This document shows, piece by piece, positions 1-7,484 of a stretch of 21,457 nucleotides of DNA. The stretch covers positions 1-21,457 of the forward strand of contig NZ_CP034331.1 of NCBI RefSeq assembly GCF_003940805.1. Reading direction: 5' to 3'. The DNA is from Tabrizicola piscis. GTDB taxonomy: Bacteria; Pseudomonadota; Alphaproteobacteria; Rhodobacterales; Rhodobacteraceae. The notes beneath the pieces are model-generated. The model ran no database searches. It was not told where the DNA came from and worked only from the letters and a program-made list of their open reading frames with translations. The position numbers were made by a program, and so were the translations under genes. Numbering within the stretch: the stretch's first letter is position 1; the number at the start of each line of letters is the position of its first letter.

Positions 1-549
1 GGTCCAGATCGGACGAGCGTGGTAGTCGGGCAGTTCGGGAGCCCCCGCCACAAACGCCACATCCAACTCATCGGCGCGAAGCTGCATTACCGCTTCGCGG
101 GCCGTGCCTTCGGTGATTTCGACCTCAATGTCGGGATGGTCTTCGCGGTATTGCGCGATCAGTTCGGCGAGAAAGCTGCGCGGCATCAGGGCATGGATAC
201 CGACGCGCAGTCGGCCGCACTCTCCCGACGCCGCCATACCAGCAGTCTTCACCGCATGGTCGAGTTGATTGACGCCGACCGCGACCCGCTCGACAAAGAG
301 GCGCCCGGCCTCGGTGAGGCGGACGCCTCTGGTATTGCGCTCGAACAGAAGGATGCCGAGGTCTTGCTCCAGCGCCTTGATCCTCGCGCTGACGTTAGAC
401 TGGCTGGTGCCGAGCGCCTGGGCGGCGCGGTAGAAGCTGAGATGTTCGGCGACGGCAAGCGTCTGGATCAACGATGCAAGTGGAATGCGCCCCAAACTAA
501 GTTGATGGCTTGGCGGATTTAACCTGCTATTTTTCTTCAGCCTGCCCAT
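1..549 (-). CDS. LysR-type transcriptional regulator, N-terminal part (gene continues at 21457)
   Basis: The minus strand from an ATG at 549 is open for 183 codons to base 1 with no stop. The N-terminus carries a LysR-type winged helix-turn-helix: FYRAAQALGTSQSNVSARI at about residues 39-57, followed by LEQDLGILLFERNTRGVRLT. The substrate-binding domain begins near residue 110 and is cut after the fold segment ending PDYHARPIWT. The reading frame ends exactly on base 1 and resumes on base 21457 with EPLVVVLPEDHRLAG, which is what should follow in a LysR effector domain. I therefore treat this as one gene crossing the join of a circular molecule. It lies 21 bp downstream of the tetA stop on the same strand. 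From memory, a lysR gene is also found downstream of tetA(G) in some multiresistance regions. Its target is unknown. Confidence 0.9.
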   Translation of the reverse strand, partial: MGRLKKNSRLNPPSHQLSLGRIPLASLIQTLAVAEHLSFYRAAQALGTSQSNVSARIKALEQDLGILLFERNTRGVRLTEAGRLFVERVAVGVNQLDHAVKTAGMAASGECGRLRVGIHALMPRSFLAELIAQYREDHPDIEVEITEGTAREAVMQLRADELDVAFVAGAPELPDYHARPIWT

Positions 550-570
550 GCCTATCCGCTACGATCTCAA

Positions 571-1746
571 TCACGACGAAGTGGCGAAAGGCCTGCGGAG
601 CATTGGCAAGCACACTACATAAAGAAACGCACCGACAATCCAAACCCAACCGTTCCATGCTCCGGCGGTGGCAGAATAGAGTGCCGTAAAGCCAAGCGGT
701 CCCGCGATGGCGCTTAAATTGGTGAGGCTCGTAAGCGTTCCCTGCAAGACTCCCTGCTTGTTGTTGCTGACATTATTCGAAAGCATTGCCTGCAAGGCCG
801 GCATGCCAACACCTCCGGCGGCAAGCAGCAACAAAATCGGGAACACCATCCATCCCTGCGTGGCAAAAGCCAGAAGAATGAAGCCAGTCGCATCCGCAGC
901 CATGCCAAAGAGTAGCGTGTACCGCTCTCCAAGCCGTCTTGAAAGCGGGCCGGTAACAAACGCTTGGAAGATCGCATGTGTTGCTCCAAACGCCGCAAGC
1001 GACAAACCAACAGTCGTGGTATCCCACTGAAAACGGTCCTCGCCATAGATGACCCATAGGGCCGCAGGCACTTGGCCGATCAGTTGAATAATGAAGAAAA
1101 CTGCGAAAAGGGCAGCCAGCCCACGCAACGCATCATCCAGCCGGAACAGAACGAATGGTTTGATGCGAACCGGCTTTCCGGTCTCGCCATCGCCGCGACG
1201 GGTCTCCCTTAGGAAAATGCAGGCAAGCAGGAACGCGATCCCGTTGAGAAGGGCAGCGGCGACAAACGGAGCATGAGCAGAAATACCGCCGAGCATGCCA
1301 CCAAGAGCTGGCCCGGCAATCATGCCCGTACCATAGCAGGCCCCCATGTAGCCGAACCACTGTGCGCGCGAACCTTCCCCTGTCGAATCGGCAATGGTTG
1401 AGGCAGCTACGGCTCCGGTTGCTCCCGTGACGCCGGAGACGAGTCGGCCGATATAAAGCACCCACAGGACCGGCGCAGATGCCATGATCGTGTAATCGAC
1501 TGCGGCTCCCGCGAGAGAAGCCAGAAGCACCGGACGCCGACCGTAAGCATCCGAAAGTTGTCCAAGCAGGGGCGCGAAGACGACCTGCATCAACGCATAG
1601 AGCGACAGCAAGGCACCATAGTGACCAGCGACCTGCTCCGTCGGCACAAGCTCGCGCAGAAGCGCCGGAAGGACCGGCATGATGAGGCCGAGACCCATGG
1701 CGTCGAGACCCACGATCAGCAGGGCAATGATGGCAGAGCTGTGCAC
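571..1746 (-). CDS. tetA(G): Tetracycline efflux MFS antiporter, class G-like
   Basis: This 391-residue inner-membrane protein of the major facilitator superfamily exports tetracycline-metal complexes in exchange for protons. It matches TetA(G) closely from memory along its whole length: it starts HSSAIIALLIVGLDAMGLGL, has loop 2-3 motif A as GQLSDAYGRRPVL (about residues 62-74, with the essential Asp66), and ends PMLRRPFATSS. Twelve hydrophobic segments are visible. The start is a GTG at 1746, preceded by GGAG six bases upstream; an in-frame stop lies 21 bases before the start. The remembered TetA(G) begins with ATG and CGC, so both first codons differ here. Several charged residues in the central loop (RETRRGDGETG) also differ from the form I remember, so it may be a distinct allele. 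The divergent tetR that normally controls tetA(G) is absent; an IS1380-type element sits there instead. Confidence 0.93.
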   Translation of the reverse strand: MHSSAIIALLIVGLDAMGLGLIMPVLPALLRELVPTEQVAGHYGALLSLYALMQVVFAPLLGQLSDAYGRRPVLLASLAGAAVDYTIMASAPVLWVLYIGRLVSGVTGATGAVAASTIADSTGEGSRAQWFGYMGACYGTGMIAGPALGGMLGGISAHAPFVAAALLNGIAFLLACIFLRETRRGDGETGKPVRIKPFVLFRLDDALRGLAALFAVFFIIQLIGQVPAALWVIYGEDRFQWDTTTVGLSLAAFGATHAIFQAFVTGPLSRRLGERYTLLFGMAADATGFILLAFATQGWMVFPILLLLAAGGVGMPALQAMLSNNVSNNKQGVLQGTLTSLTNLSAIAGPLGFTALYSATAGAWNGWVWIVGAFLYVVCLPMLRRPFATSS

Positions 1747-1908
1747 CTGAAACTCCAGTGCCGCTCAAGCGCGAGCGACTTTATCCGACATTTCCCAAGT
1801 GGCCTGCCGCTTGACTTCAAGATCGCCTGATTTTGCTCGCTGGGCAAGCGTTTTTCGCCCCGAGCGGTGTCTGTCGTCGCGCAAACGGCCGAAGTCGGGT
1901 GGATCAAG
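1747..1908. other. Short tetA upstream region between tetA and the insertion sequence
   Basis: About 160 bp separates the tetA GTG from the presumed end of the IS1380-family element. It holds the tetA ribosome binding site (GGAG just upstream of 1746) and a short inverted repeat CTTGA-AG-TCAAG near 1811-1822. I see no tetR coding sequence on the plus strand, no convincing pair of tet operators and no clear -35/-10 promoter facing tetA. Expression may start inside the insertion sequence. Confidence 0.4.
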
Positions 1909-3462
1909 CCTCGAACCCGCAGCATTCTGGCCCGGCAGAGCCGCTTTTCCGCGCGGCAGACGGACCTGTCCTGCCGCTTTCGTTCAGCTTGGGCATGGAT
2001 CGTGGTCATGCGCATGACGGAGGCGTTCGAAGACGGCGGATGGCGGCAAGGACGGCCCGCACCATCGGGCCGGTGACGGCGACCTCGGCCAACTGGAAGG
2101 TAATGGCGCGGGCGTGGCGGACGACGCGGGCGCCGATCTTGATCAGCTTGAGTTGCAGGCTGGTCAACGACCAGTCCGCCATGGCCTCGGGCAGTTCGAT
2201 GCAGCGCAGGAAGGTTGCCAGGTTGTAGGCCAGCGCGTGCAGTTGCAGCCGCACCTCGTTGTGCCGGAACTTCCGGCATGACAGCCGCGTCCAGCGAAAG
2301 GCATATTTGCCTTCCTTGATGTGCTGCTCTGCGGTGCCGCGCTGGTTGTAGAACCTCACCACCCAGTCTGGCTCCATCGGCAGGTTGGTGACGATGAAGC
2401 CGACTTTGGGGAACAGCTCGCCCGGATGCCATTCGATCTTGGCGATGACGCGGCGCGGCTTGTCCCAGGACGCCGCCTGATACTCGAAGTCCTCGAAGAA
2501 CCGTTTGACCTTGGTCAGCGAAGGCCGTCCCACGGGCCGTGTCAGCCGATGCGCGATCTTCTCGCGCAAGACGGCGTTGGCGGGCAGACGGATGGCGTAG
2601 AAGAACCTGGCTTCTTCCAGCCGCATATAGATCGCGGGGATCGCGTAGGCAGCGTCGGCCCGGAAGAAGCGTCCACCAAGGTCGCGGCCAGCATATCGGG
2701 CAATGACGGGATCAAGGACATCCCGCCAGCCATCGGCGCTGTGGACATTGCCGTTACGCAGGGCGCAGCGCTCCAGCATGCCAAACTGGTTGAACAAGAA
2801 GATGGGGTGATAGCAGGTGCAGTCGAAATGCCCGTTCCAGGCAGCACCTTCCTGATCGCCGTGGGTGGGGCTGACCGAGCTGTCCATGTCCAGCACGATG
2901 TATTTCAACCCGTTGCGGTCATGAAACCGGTCGATCCATTGGCCGTTCAGATCGGCCAGCGCCGCCCGGTTCGCGGCCAGAGCCAGCGTCTCGGTCTCGA
3001 ACCGTCCCATCTGCGATGCCGAAGCAGCTTGCGCCTCGACGGCCCTGCCGCCAACGACCTGACGCATCACGGGATCGAGGGCCAAGCGGTCGGCATCGTT
3101 CACATCCTCGTATCCGGCCAGTCGTCCGAACACCGATTGCCGGAACAATCCGTCAAGCCGATGGAGCGTGTTCTTCCCGGTGCGGCTGTCTCGCAGCGCC
3201 TCCGACGCCAGATTGGACAGGCCGAGCACGTCATCAAGCTCGCGCATCACCAGCAGGCCACCGTCTGAACTGATCTGCGCACCACGGAACTCCAGACGCA
3301 CACGGCGGTCGAAATCAACCCGATCTCCCCGCGCCAAGCCCGCACCCTCCAGGTGATCCATGAAACGCGCCCCTCGCAGCCGTCAACGCCATGATTTATA
3401 TGCGAAATATCACGATTACGACAGCGAAATCAGCGACTTACTTGGAGAATGTGGGTTTAAGA
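1909..3462 (-). mobile_element. IS1380-family insertion sequence (ends approximate)
   Basis: The element is defined by its transposase gene (2006-3361) and by imperfect terminal inverted repeats. The left end reads CTCGAACCCGCAGCATTCT from about 1910; the right end, read inward on the minus strand from about 3461, is CTTAAACCCACATTCTCC. They share AACCC and ATTCT with a small gap between. The length of about 1.55 kb fits the family (roughly 1.6-1.7 kb). I see no matching 4-bp target duplication outside these ends, so either the ends are off by some bases or flanking DNA has recombined. The element points toward tetA with the transposase on the same strand, the arrangement ISEcp1 shows with the genes it mobilises and expresses. 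Confidence 0.55.
2006..3361 (-). CDS. IS1380-family transposase (DDE)
   Basis: This 451-residue protein has the layout of IS1380/IS1247-type transposases (DDE_Tnp_1 fold). The N-terminus has SSDGGLLVMRELDDVLGLS and the repeat-like GKNTLHRLDGLFRQSVFGRLAGYEDVNDADRL divided over residues 60-95. The first catalytic Asp is in YIVLDMDSSVSPTHGDQEGA (about residue 158), the second region in FFRADAAYAIPAIY (about 238), and the C-terminal Glu region in YNQRGTAEQHIKEGK (about 340). Length is normal for the family and there are no internal stops, so it looks intact. The start at 3361 gives the full N-terminus. The many long open frames on the opposite strand are high-G+C shadows. Confidence 0.92.
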   Translation of the reverse strand: MDHLEGAGLARGDRVDFDRRVRLEFRGAQISSDGGLLVMRELDDVLGLSNLASEALRDSRTGKNTLHRLDGLFRQSVFGRLAGYEDVNDADRLALDPVMRQVVGGRAVEAQAASASQMGRFETETLALAANRAALADLNGQWIDRFHDRNGLKYIVLDMDSSVSPTHGDQEGAAWNGHFDCTCYHPIFLFNQFGMLERCALRNGNVHSADGWRDVLDPVIARYAGRDLGGRFFRADAAYAIPAIYMRLEEARFFYAIRLPANAVLREKIAHRLTRPVGRPSLTKVKRFFEDFEYQAASWDKPRRVIAKIEWHPGELFPKVGFIVTNLPMEPDWVVRFYNQRGTAEQHIKEGKYAFRWTRLSCRKFRHNEVRLQLHALAYNLATFLRCIELPEAMADWSLTSLQLKLIKIGARVVRHARAITFQLAEVAVTGPMVRAVLAAIRRLRTPPSCA

Positions 3463-3511
3463 CGTTTCTGACCTGGCACCTACCGGCTCATTGCGTGGTG
3501 CTTGGTTGCCC

Positions 3512-3547
3512 CATAGTATATGATAATGTCCTTTATCATACACTATG
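3512..3547. promoter_or_regulatory. 15-bp palindrome upstream of the recombinase operon, probable operator
   Basis: CATAGTATATGATAA (3512-3526) and its near-perfect inverted copy (3533-3547) are separated by only 6 bases; 14 of 15 positions pair. The site ends eight bases before the ATG of the next gene, and the Shine-Dalgarno GAGG directly follows the right arm. It is AT-rich in a GC-rich plasmid. This is the typical position and symmetry of an autorepressor operator overlapping a -10 region, but a recombinase binding (core) site is also possible, because a tyrosine recombinase is encoded in the operon. Confidence 0.6.
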
Positions 3548-3555
3548 AGGCCACC

Positions 3556-4317
3556 ATGGCAGACCAGGACGACCGAATCCCAATCACTCCGCCTGCCCAG
3601 TACCAAGGGCGCGACCTCACCCGGACGATCGCCGAAAGCATGGCGGAGATCGTGCCGGGCGGCGGGATCGTGACGGGGCTTCTTCGGGAAGTCATCCCGT
3701 CGAAGACTGATCAGAGCCGCGAGGATTGGGAGAGCGCGATCACGGAGCGCTCCAACCAGCATGGCGAAAGACTGGATCGCCATGAGGACATGCTCGCCCC
3801 GTCCGAAACTATCACCGGCCTTCCCGCACAGCTTCTTGTCCGGCTGGCGCAAGAGTGCCCCGATGGCCTTAGCATGCAGGACTATGACCTCGATGCACTA
3901 AGCGCGCTGTTTCCAGACGAGGACAGGCAGTCCATCAAGGACGCGGTTTCCGACCTCAAGGCGCTTGGTCTTCTGAAGAGTTGGGACTTCATCGGCGGCT
4001 GGCGCATTGCCTTGGCCGAGGACGCCTATGAGCAGGTCGATCCGCATGTGATGGGCTGGGACACCAACGCGGATGCCGTCGAGATCGCCCGCCTGATGTT
4101 GGCGGAGGATACAGGTCACGCACCGGAGTTGCACGAAAAGACCGGCTGGAGCAAGCGCCGGTTCAATCCTGCTTTCCGGCTCTTGCTGCCGCTGTTCCCG
4201 GAAGGCCGTATTCGGCAGGTTATTCAACCTGACTATCCTTCCTTGGGTGTTGTGCTCGCCGACGACGACCGGGCGAAACTCCGCCGTCTGATTACGAAGG
4301 CGGGTGCCGCCGGATGA
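3556..4317 (+). CDS. Unknown protein coupled to a tyrosine recombinase; possible winged-helix DNA-binding protein
   Basis: I do not recognise this 253-residue protein. I chose the ATG at 3556 because GAGG lies about six bases upstream; an earlier in-frame start at 3520 would fall inside the palindrome. The sequence is acidic and probably cytosolic, with no membrane segment. Residues around 20-40 (ESMAEIVPGGGIVTGLLREV) look like an amphipathic helix with a glycine-rich turn. From about 90 there is a stretch (LLVRLAQECPDGLSMQDYDL ... AVSDLKALGLLKSW) that resembles a winged helix-turn-helix. A second possible HTH lies at TGWSKRRFNPAFRLLLPLFP. The stop overlaps the recombinase ATG by four bases (ATGA), so the two are translationally coupled. 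It may be the recombinase's regulator or accessory factor; that is inference. Confidence 0.75.
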   Translation: MADQDDRIPITPPAQYQGRDLTRTIAESMAEIVPGGGIVTGLLREVIPSKTDQSREDWESAITERSNQHGERLDRHEDMLAPSETITGLPAQLLVRLAQECPDGLSMQDYDLDALSALFPDEDRQSIKDAVSDLKALGLLKSWDFIGGWRIALAEDAYEQVDPHVMGWDTNADAVEIARLMLAEDTGHAPELHEKTGWSKRRFNPAFRLLLPLFPEGRIRQVIQPDYPSLGVVLADDDRAKLRRLITKAGAAG

Positions 4318-5276
4318 GCATCGTTCATGCTGATCCTCTCTGCCCGCCTGCCCTGCCCGCCTTGATCGCCGATGCTGGCGATCGGACACGAATGCGCTTC
4401 ATCGAGTTTTTTGCCGCGAACATCCGCAACCCGAACACCCGCCGGGCTTACGCGCGCGCGATCTGCGACTTCCTTGCCTGGTGCCATGATCATGGCATCG
4501 CCTCGATCGGGGCCGTACAGCCGATCCATGTAGCGACGTGGGTGGAGCACCTGACCGTCGAACTGTCCGCGCCGACCGTCAAGCAGCGTCTCGCCGCCAT
4601 CCGCCACCTCTTCGACTGGTTGGTCACCGGGCAGATCGTGCCGGTGAATCCGTCCGCATCGGTGCGCGGACCTTCGCACCAGGTGCGCCGGGGCAAGACG
4701 CCGGTCCTGGAGCCTTCCGAGGCGCGCGCCCTTCTGGATGGAATTAACGTCAGTACCATTGCGGGCCTGCGCGATCGCGCACTGATCGGCCTGATGGTCT
4801 ATTCCTTTGCGCGCATCGGGGCGGCGCTCGACATGAAGATTGAAGACGTTTACGTCCAGCAGCGGCGGCTTTGGGTGCGGCTGCATGAGAAAGGCGGCAA
4901 GCGCCATGACATGCCCTGCCATCACAATCTTGAGACCTATCTCCATGCCTATATCGAGGCGGCAGGTCTTGGCGGTGACTTGAGAGGCCCGCTGTTCCGC
5001 ACGATCGGGCGCGGCACGGACCAGCTGACCATGACCCCCCTGCCCCAGGCCAATGCCTATGCGATGGTTCGGCGGCGCGCGAAAGCCGCCAGCATCGCCA
5101 CCCGGATTGGCAACCACAGTTTCCGGGCGACGGGGATCACGGCCTACCTCAAGAACGGCGGCACGTTGGAGAAAGCCGCGCAGATGGCCAACCACGCCTC
5201 AACCCGCACGACGCAGCTCTATGATCGCCGATCGGACGATGTGAGCCTAGATGAGGTAGAGAGAGTTCTGATCTAG
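4314..5276 (+). CDS. Tyrosine recombinase (phage-integrase/XerC-D-like)
   Basis: This 320-residue site-specific recombinase has the two-domain layout of the family. An N-terminal SAM-like core-binding domain covers about residues 25-110 (NTRRAYARAICDFLAWC), and a catalytic domain follows from about 130. The active-site set is complete: Arg167 in FARIGA, Lys196 in KGGKRHDM, His268 and Arg271 in NHSFRATG, His294 in ANHAS and the nucleophile Tyr303 in QLYDRR. Length and spacing are those of XerC/XerD-type enzymes. It starts with an ATG overlapping the preceding gene's stop. On a plasmid it may resolve multimers or move a cassette; its site may be the palindrome at 3512-3547, but this is not shown. 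Confidence 0.92.
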   Translation: MSIVHADPLCPPALPALIADAGDRTRMRFIEFFAANIRNPNTRRAYARAICDFLAWCHDHGIASIGAVQPIHVATWVEHLTVELSAPTVKQRLAAIRHLFDWLVTGQIVPVNPSASVRGPSHQVRRGKTPVLEPSEARALLDGINVSTIAGLRDRALIGLMVYSFARIGAALDMKIEDVYVQQRRLWVRLHEKGGKRHDMPCHHNLETYLHAYIEAAGLGGDLRGPLFRTIGRGTDQLTMTPLPQANAYAMVRRRAKAASIATRIGNHSFRATGITAYLKNGGTLEKAAQMANHASTRTTQLYDRRSDDVSLDEVERVLI

Positions 5277-5453
5277 GACCCCAGCCCCTGCCCTTCCGAC
5301 ATAGTTTCCTGCTGCTTCAGGCCAGTCTTGGCTGTTCGGGCTGTAGCGACGGGCTGGCGCGCGTCGGCAAGTGCCGGAGCATATTGCCTATCCGTATCTG
5401 TAGGATGCGTTCGCTCCTCCGCAGTTGTGCTCATTGAGTCGCACTCTACACCC
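5277..5453. other. Intergenic stretch after the recombinase, nothing recognised
   Basis: Between the recombinase stop and the promoter of the restriction-modification operon I see no gene and no convincing terminator hairpin followed by a T-run. Confidence 0.5.
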
Positions 5454-5501
5454 TTGCGTTAAAAACAAAGCAAGAACATTATTGTAATTCGTCGCGTTAC
5501 A
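5454..5501 (+). promoter_or_regulatory. Promoter and operator-like repeat of the restriction-modification operon
   Basis: TTGCGT at 5454-5459 and CATTAT at 5477-5482 are spaced by 17 bases, a good sigma-70 type arrangement. Directly downstream, TGTAA (5483-5487) and TTACA (5497-5501) form a short inverted repeat that would cover the transcription start. A repressor bound there would block initiation. The first gene of the operon encodes a HigA-type helix-turn-helix protein, a natural candidate. The ribosome site GGGAGG lies before the ATG at 5542. Confidence 0.45.
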
Positions 5502-5541
5502 GTGCACGGTTTGGGACGATTTCCGGGAGGATACAGCGGCA

Positions 5542-5871
5542 ATGGATCAAGACTCGCGGGCGGACAAAGCTGCCCATCCCGGACCTTTCGTATGGTCCGA
5601 GGTCATCCAGCCGCACGGGTTGTCGGTCACGGATGCTGCATTGGCGCTCGGGGTGACGCGCCCTGCGCTGTCGAAGTTCCTCAACGGCCGCGCCAGCTTG
5701 TCACCTGAAATGGCGCTGCGGTTGGAGAAAGCGTTCGGCATCGCGATGGACGTGCTGATGCGGATGCAGAGCAGCTACGACATCGCCGAGGCGCGCAAGA
5801 GAGAACAGAAAATCCACGTTCTCCCCTTCCAGGGACGCCGAAGCCTGCACCAGTTGAAGTCCGCATCATGA
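5542..5871 (+). CDS. HigA-family helix-turn-helix protein, probable controller of the R-M operon
   Basis: This 109-residue protein resembles HigA/VapI antitoxins. An XRE-type helix-turn-helix lies at about residues 27-66 (TDAALALGVTRPALSKFLNG, then SPEMALRLEKAFG), preceded by the usual Pro-Gly-rich lead (HPGPFVWSEVIQPHG). The C-terminus has the family's IHVLPF strand. There is no HigB toxin gene beside it. Instead its stop overlaps the methyltransferase start by four bases (ATGA). In this position it most likely acts as a DNA-binding controller that sets the timing or level of methyltransferase and endonuclease expression, as C proteins do in other R-M systems. The family assignment is clear; the controller role is inference from context. 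Confidence 0.85.
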   Translation: MDQDSRADKAAHPGPFVWSEVIQPHGLSVTDAALALGVTRPALSKFLNGRASLSPEMALRLEKAFGIAMDVLMRMQSSYDIAEARKREQKIHVLPFQGRRSLHQLKSAS

Positions 5872-7484
5872 GCCAGGCCCTGACATCTTTCCGCAGCGAG
5901 GCTGATCTTGTCGCCATGACGCTGGCCCTTGGTGCGGCAGAGGCCGGTGGACCCATGTCCGCCGCCGAGATGGCACTGGCGAGGACCGTGACTGGACAGT
6001 CGGTCGACGCCCGCCAGATTGCCGACATTCGGTGCCGGATCATGGCCGGAGCCGATCCGCTGGGCGACGCGTTCTCCGCCCTGCGGTCCCCGGACACGCG
6101 CCGGGAGAACGGTGCGACCTACACGCCTGCGCCCATCGTGAAGACGATGGTCGATTGGGCTGCGAACACCCGAACCCCGTGCCGCGTCGTCGACCCCGGC
6201 GTCGGATCGGCGCGGTTCCTGGCGCTCGCAGGCGCGCGGTTCCCGGATGCGGAGCTGATCGGGATCGACATCGACCCGCTGGCAGCACTCATGGCCCGAG
6301 CTAACCTTGCCGTCAGCGGCTCTGGCAAGCGCGCCAGGATCATCCTAGGCGACTACCGGCGTTTTAACGAGCAGGTTGACGGCAGTACCCTCTACATCGG
6401 CAATCCGCCCTATGTTCGGCACCACCAGATCGCCGCGCCGTGGAAGGAATGGTTGGCAGCCGAGGCCGCGAAGCTGAAACTGACCGCGAGCAAGCTCGCG
6501 GGCCTGCACGTCTATTTCTTCCTGGCGACGGCCAGTAGCGCGAAGCCGAAGGACTTCGGTGCCTTCATCACGGCGTCGGAATGGCTGGACGTAAACTACG
6601 GCGCTCTTGTTAGGTCGCTGATGCTCGGCCGACTCGGCGGGAAGAGCGTCACCGTCATTGAGCCGACCGCCCAGCCCTTCCCGGACGCAGCGACGACTGC
6701 CGCCATCACCACGTTCGATATCGGGGCGAAGCCGACCTCGGTCTATTTCCGGCGCATCGAAGATCTGGCTTCGCTGGACGAGCTGGGGAAGGGCAGGCGG
6801 GTCCATCGCGACCGCCTGGCTGCGGAAGGCCGCTGGTCGCACCTGACCCGCAGCTCGGAGAAGCCGCCAGAGGGCTATGTCGAACTTGGCGAGCTGTGCC
6901 GCGTCCATCGGGGCACAGTCACCGGGGCGAATGGCGTCTGGATCGCAGGCGAGCACAGCATCGGTCTCCCCGAGGCCGTGCTTTTCCCGACGATCACGCG
7001 GGCGAGGGAGGTTCTTGAGGCGGACGGGCTTCTCTCGGACCCGCACCGGCTGCGCCGTGTCATCGACCTGCCCGCCGATCTGGACGAGCTGGATGCGTCG
7101 GCCCGCAAGGCGGTCGAGAAGTTCTTGAAGGTCGCAAGGGCCATGGGTGCGCACACAGGCTATGTCGCCCGAAACCGCAGGGCGTGGTGGGCCGTGGGGC
7201 TGCGGGTCGCTGCACCTATCATCTCGACCTACATGGCGCGCCGACCGCCGGGCTTCATCCTGAACAAGGCCGATGCGCGGCACATCAACATCGCCCACGG
7301 TCTCTATCCCCGCGAACATCTGGGGGAGGCGGTCCAAAAGCGATTGGTCGCTTTCCTGCAAACGAACATTTCCCAAAAGTCCGGTCGCACTTATGCTGGC
7401 GGTCTGACGAAGTTTGAACCGAGAGAAATGGAAAGGCTGATCGTGCCGGGACCAGCTCTTTTGGCCGCCGGAGTGACCTCTTGA
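5868..7484 (+). CDS. N6-adenine DNA methyltransferase of a type II R-M system (M.XamI-like)
   Basis: This 538-residue enzyme has the gamma-class order of adenine methyltransferases. Motif X is NGATYTPAPIVKTMV (81-95), motif I (AdoMet binding) is VVDPGVGSARFL (107-118), an acidic IGIDIDPLA follows (131-139), and the catalytic motif IV is NPPYVRHH (179-186). A variable target-recognition region follows and the C-terminus (GGLTKFEPREMERLIVP) is typical of these enzymes. Motif I has Ala where Gly is common (GSARF). It transfers a methyl group from AdoMet to adenine in the recognition site and protects host DNA from the downstream endonuclease. Both ends overlap neighbouring genes by four bases (ATGA before, TTGA after), so the three proteins are translated as a coupled set. 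Confidence 0.92.
   Translation: MSQALTSFRSEADLVAMTLALGAAEAGGPMSAAEMALARTVTGQSVDARQIADIRCRIMAGADPLGDAFSALRSPDTRRENGATYTPAPIVKTMVDWAANTRTPCRVVDPGVGSARFLALAGARFPDAELIGIDIDPLAALMARANLAVSGSGKRARIILGDYRRFNEQVDGSTLYIGNPPYVRHHQIAAPWKEWLAAEAAKLKLTASKLAGLHVYFFLATASSAKPKDFGAFITASEWLDVNYGALVRSLMLGRLGGKSVTVIEPTAQPFPDAATTAAITTFDIGAKPTSVYFRRIEDLASLDELGKGRRVHRDRLAAEGRWSHLTRSSEKPPEGYVELGELCRVHRGTVTGANGVWIAGEHSIGLPEAVLFPTITRAREVLEADGLLSDPHRLRRVIDLPADLDELDASARKAVEKFLKVARAMGAHTGYVARNRRAWWAVGLRVAAPIISTYMARRPPGFILNKADARHINIAHGLYPREHLGEAVQKRLVAFLQTNISQKSGRTYAGGLTKFEPREMERLIVPGPALLAAGVTS

Noticed and set aside
1905..3466. 4-bp target-site duplication flanking the IS1380-family element
   Set aside because: The bases just outside the best inverted-repeat ends (CAAG on the left, CGTT on the right) do not match, so no duplication can be claimed.
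3360..3548. 62-codon open frame between the IS transposase and the palindrome
   Set aside because: It crosses the presumed IS end and the palindrome, lacks a ribosome site and resembles nothing known.
4233..5195. 320-codon open frame on the minus strand opposite the tyrosine recombinase
   Set aside because: It is an antisense shadow of a gene with a complete catalytic residue set on the plus strand.
5542..5871. A HigBA toxin-antitoxin pair
   Set aside because: Only the HigA-like half is present; no RelE/HigB-type toxin frame lies on either side, and the gene is coupled to the methyltransferase instead.
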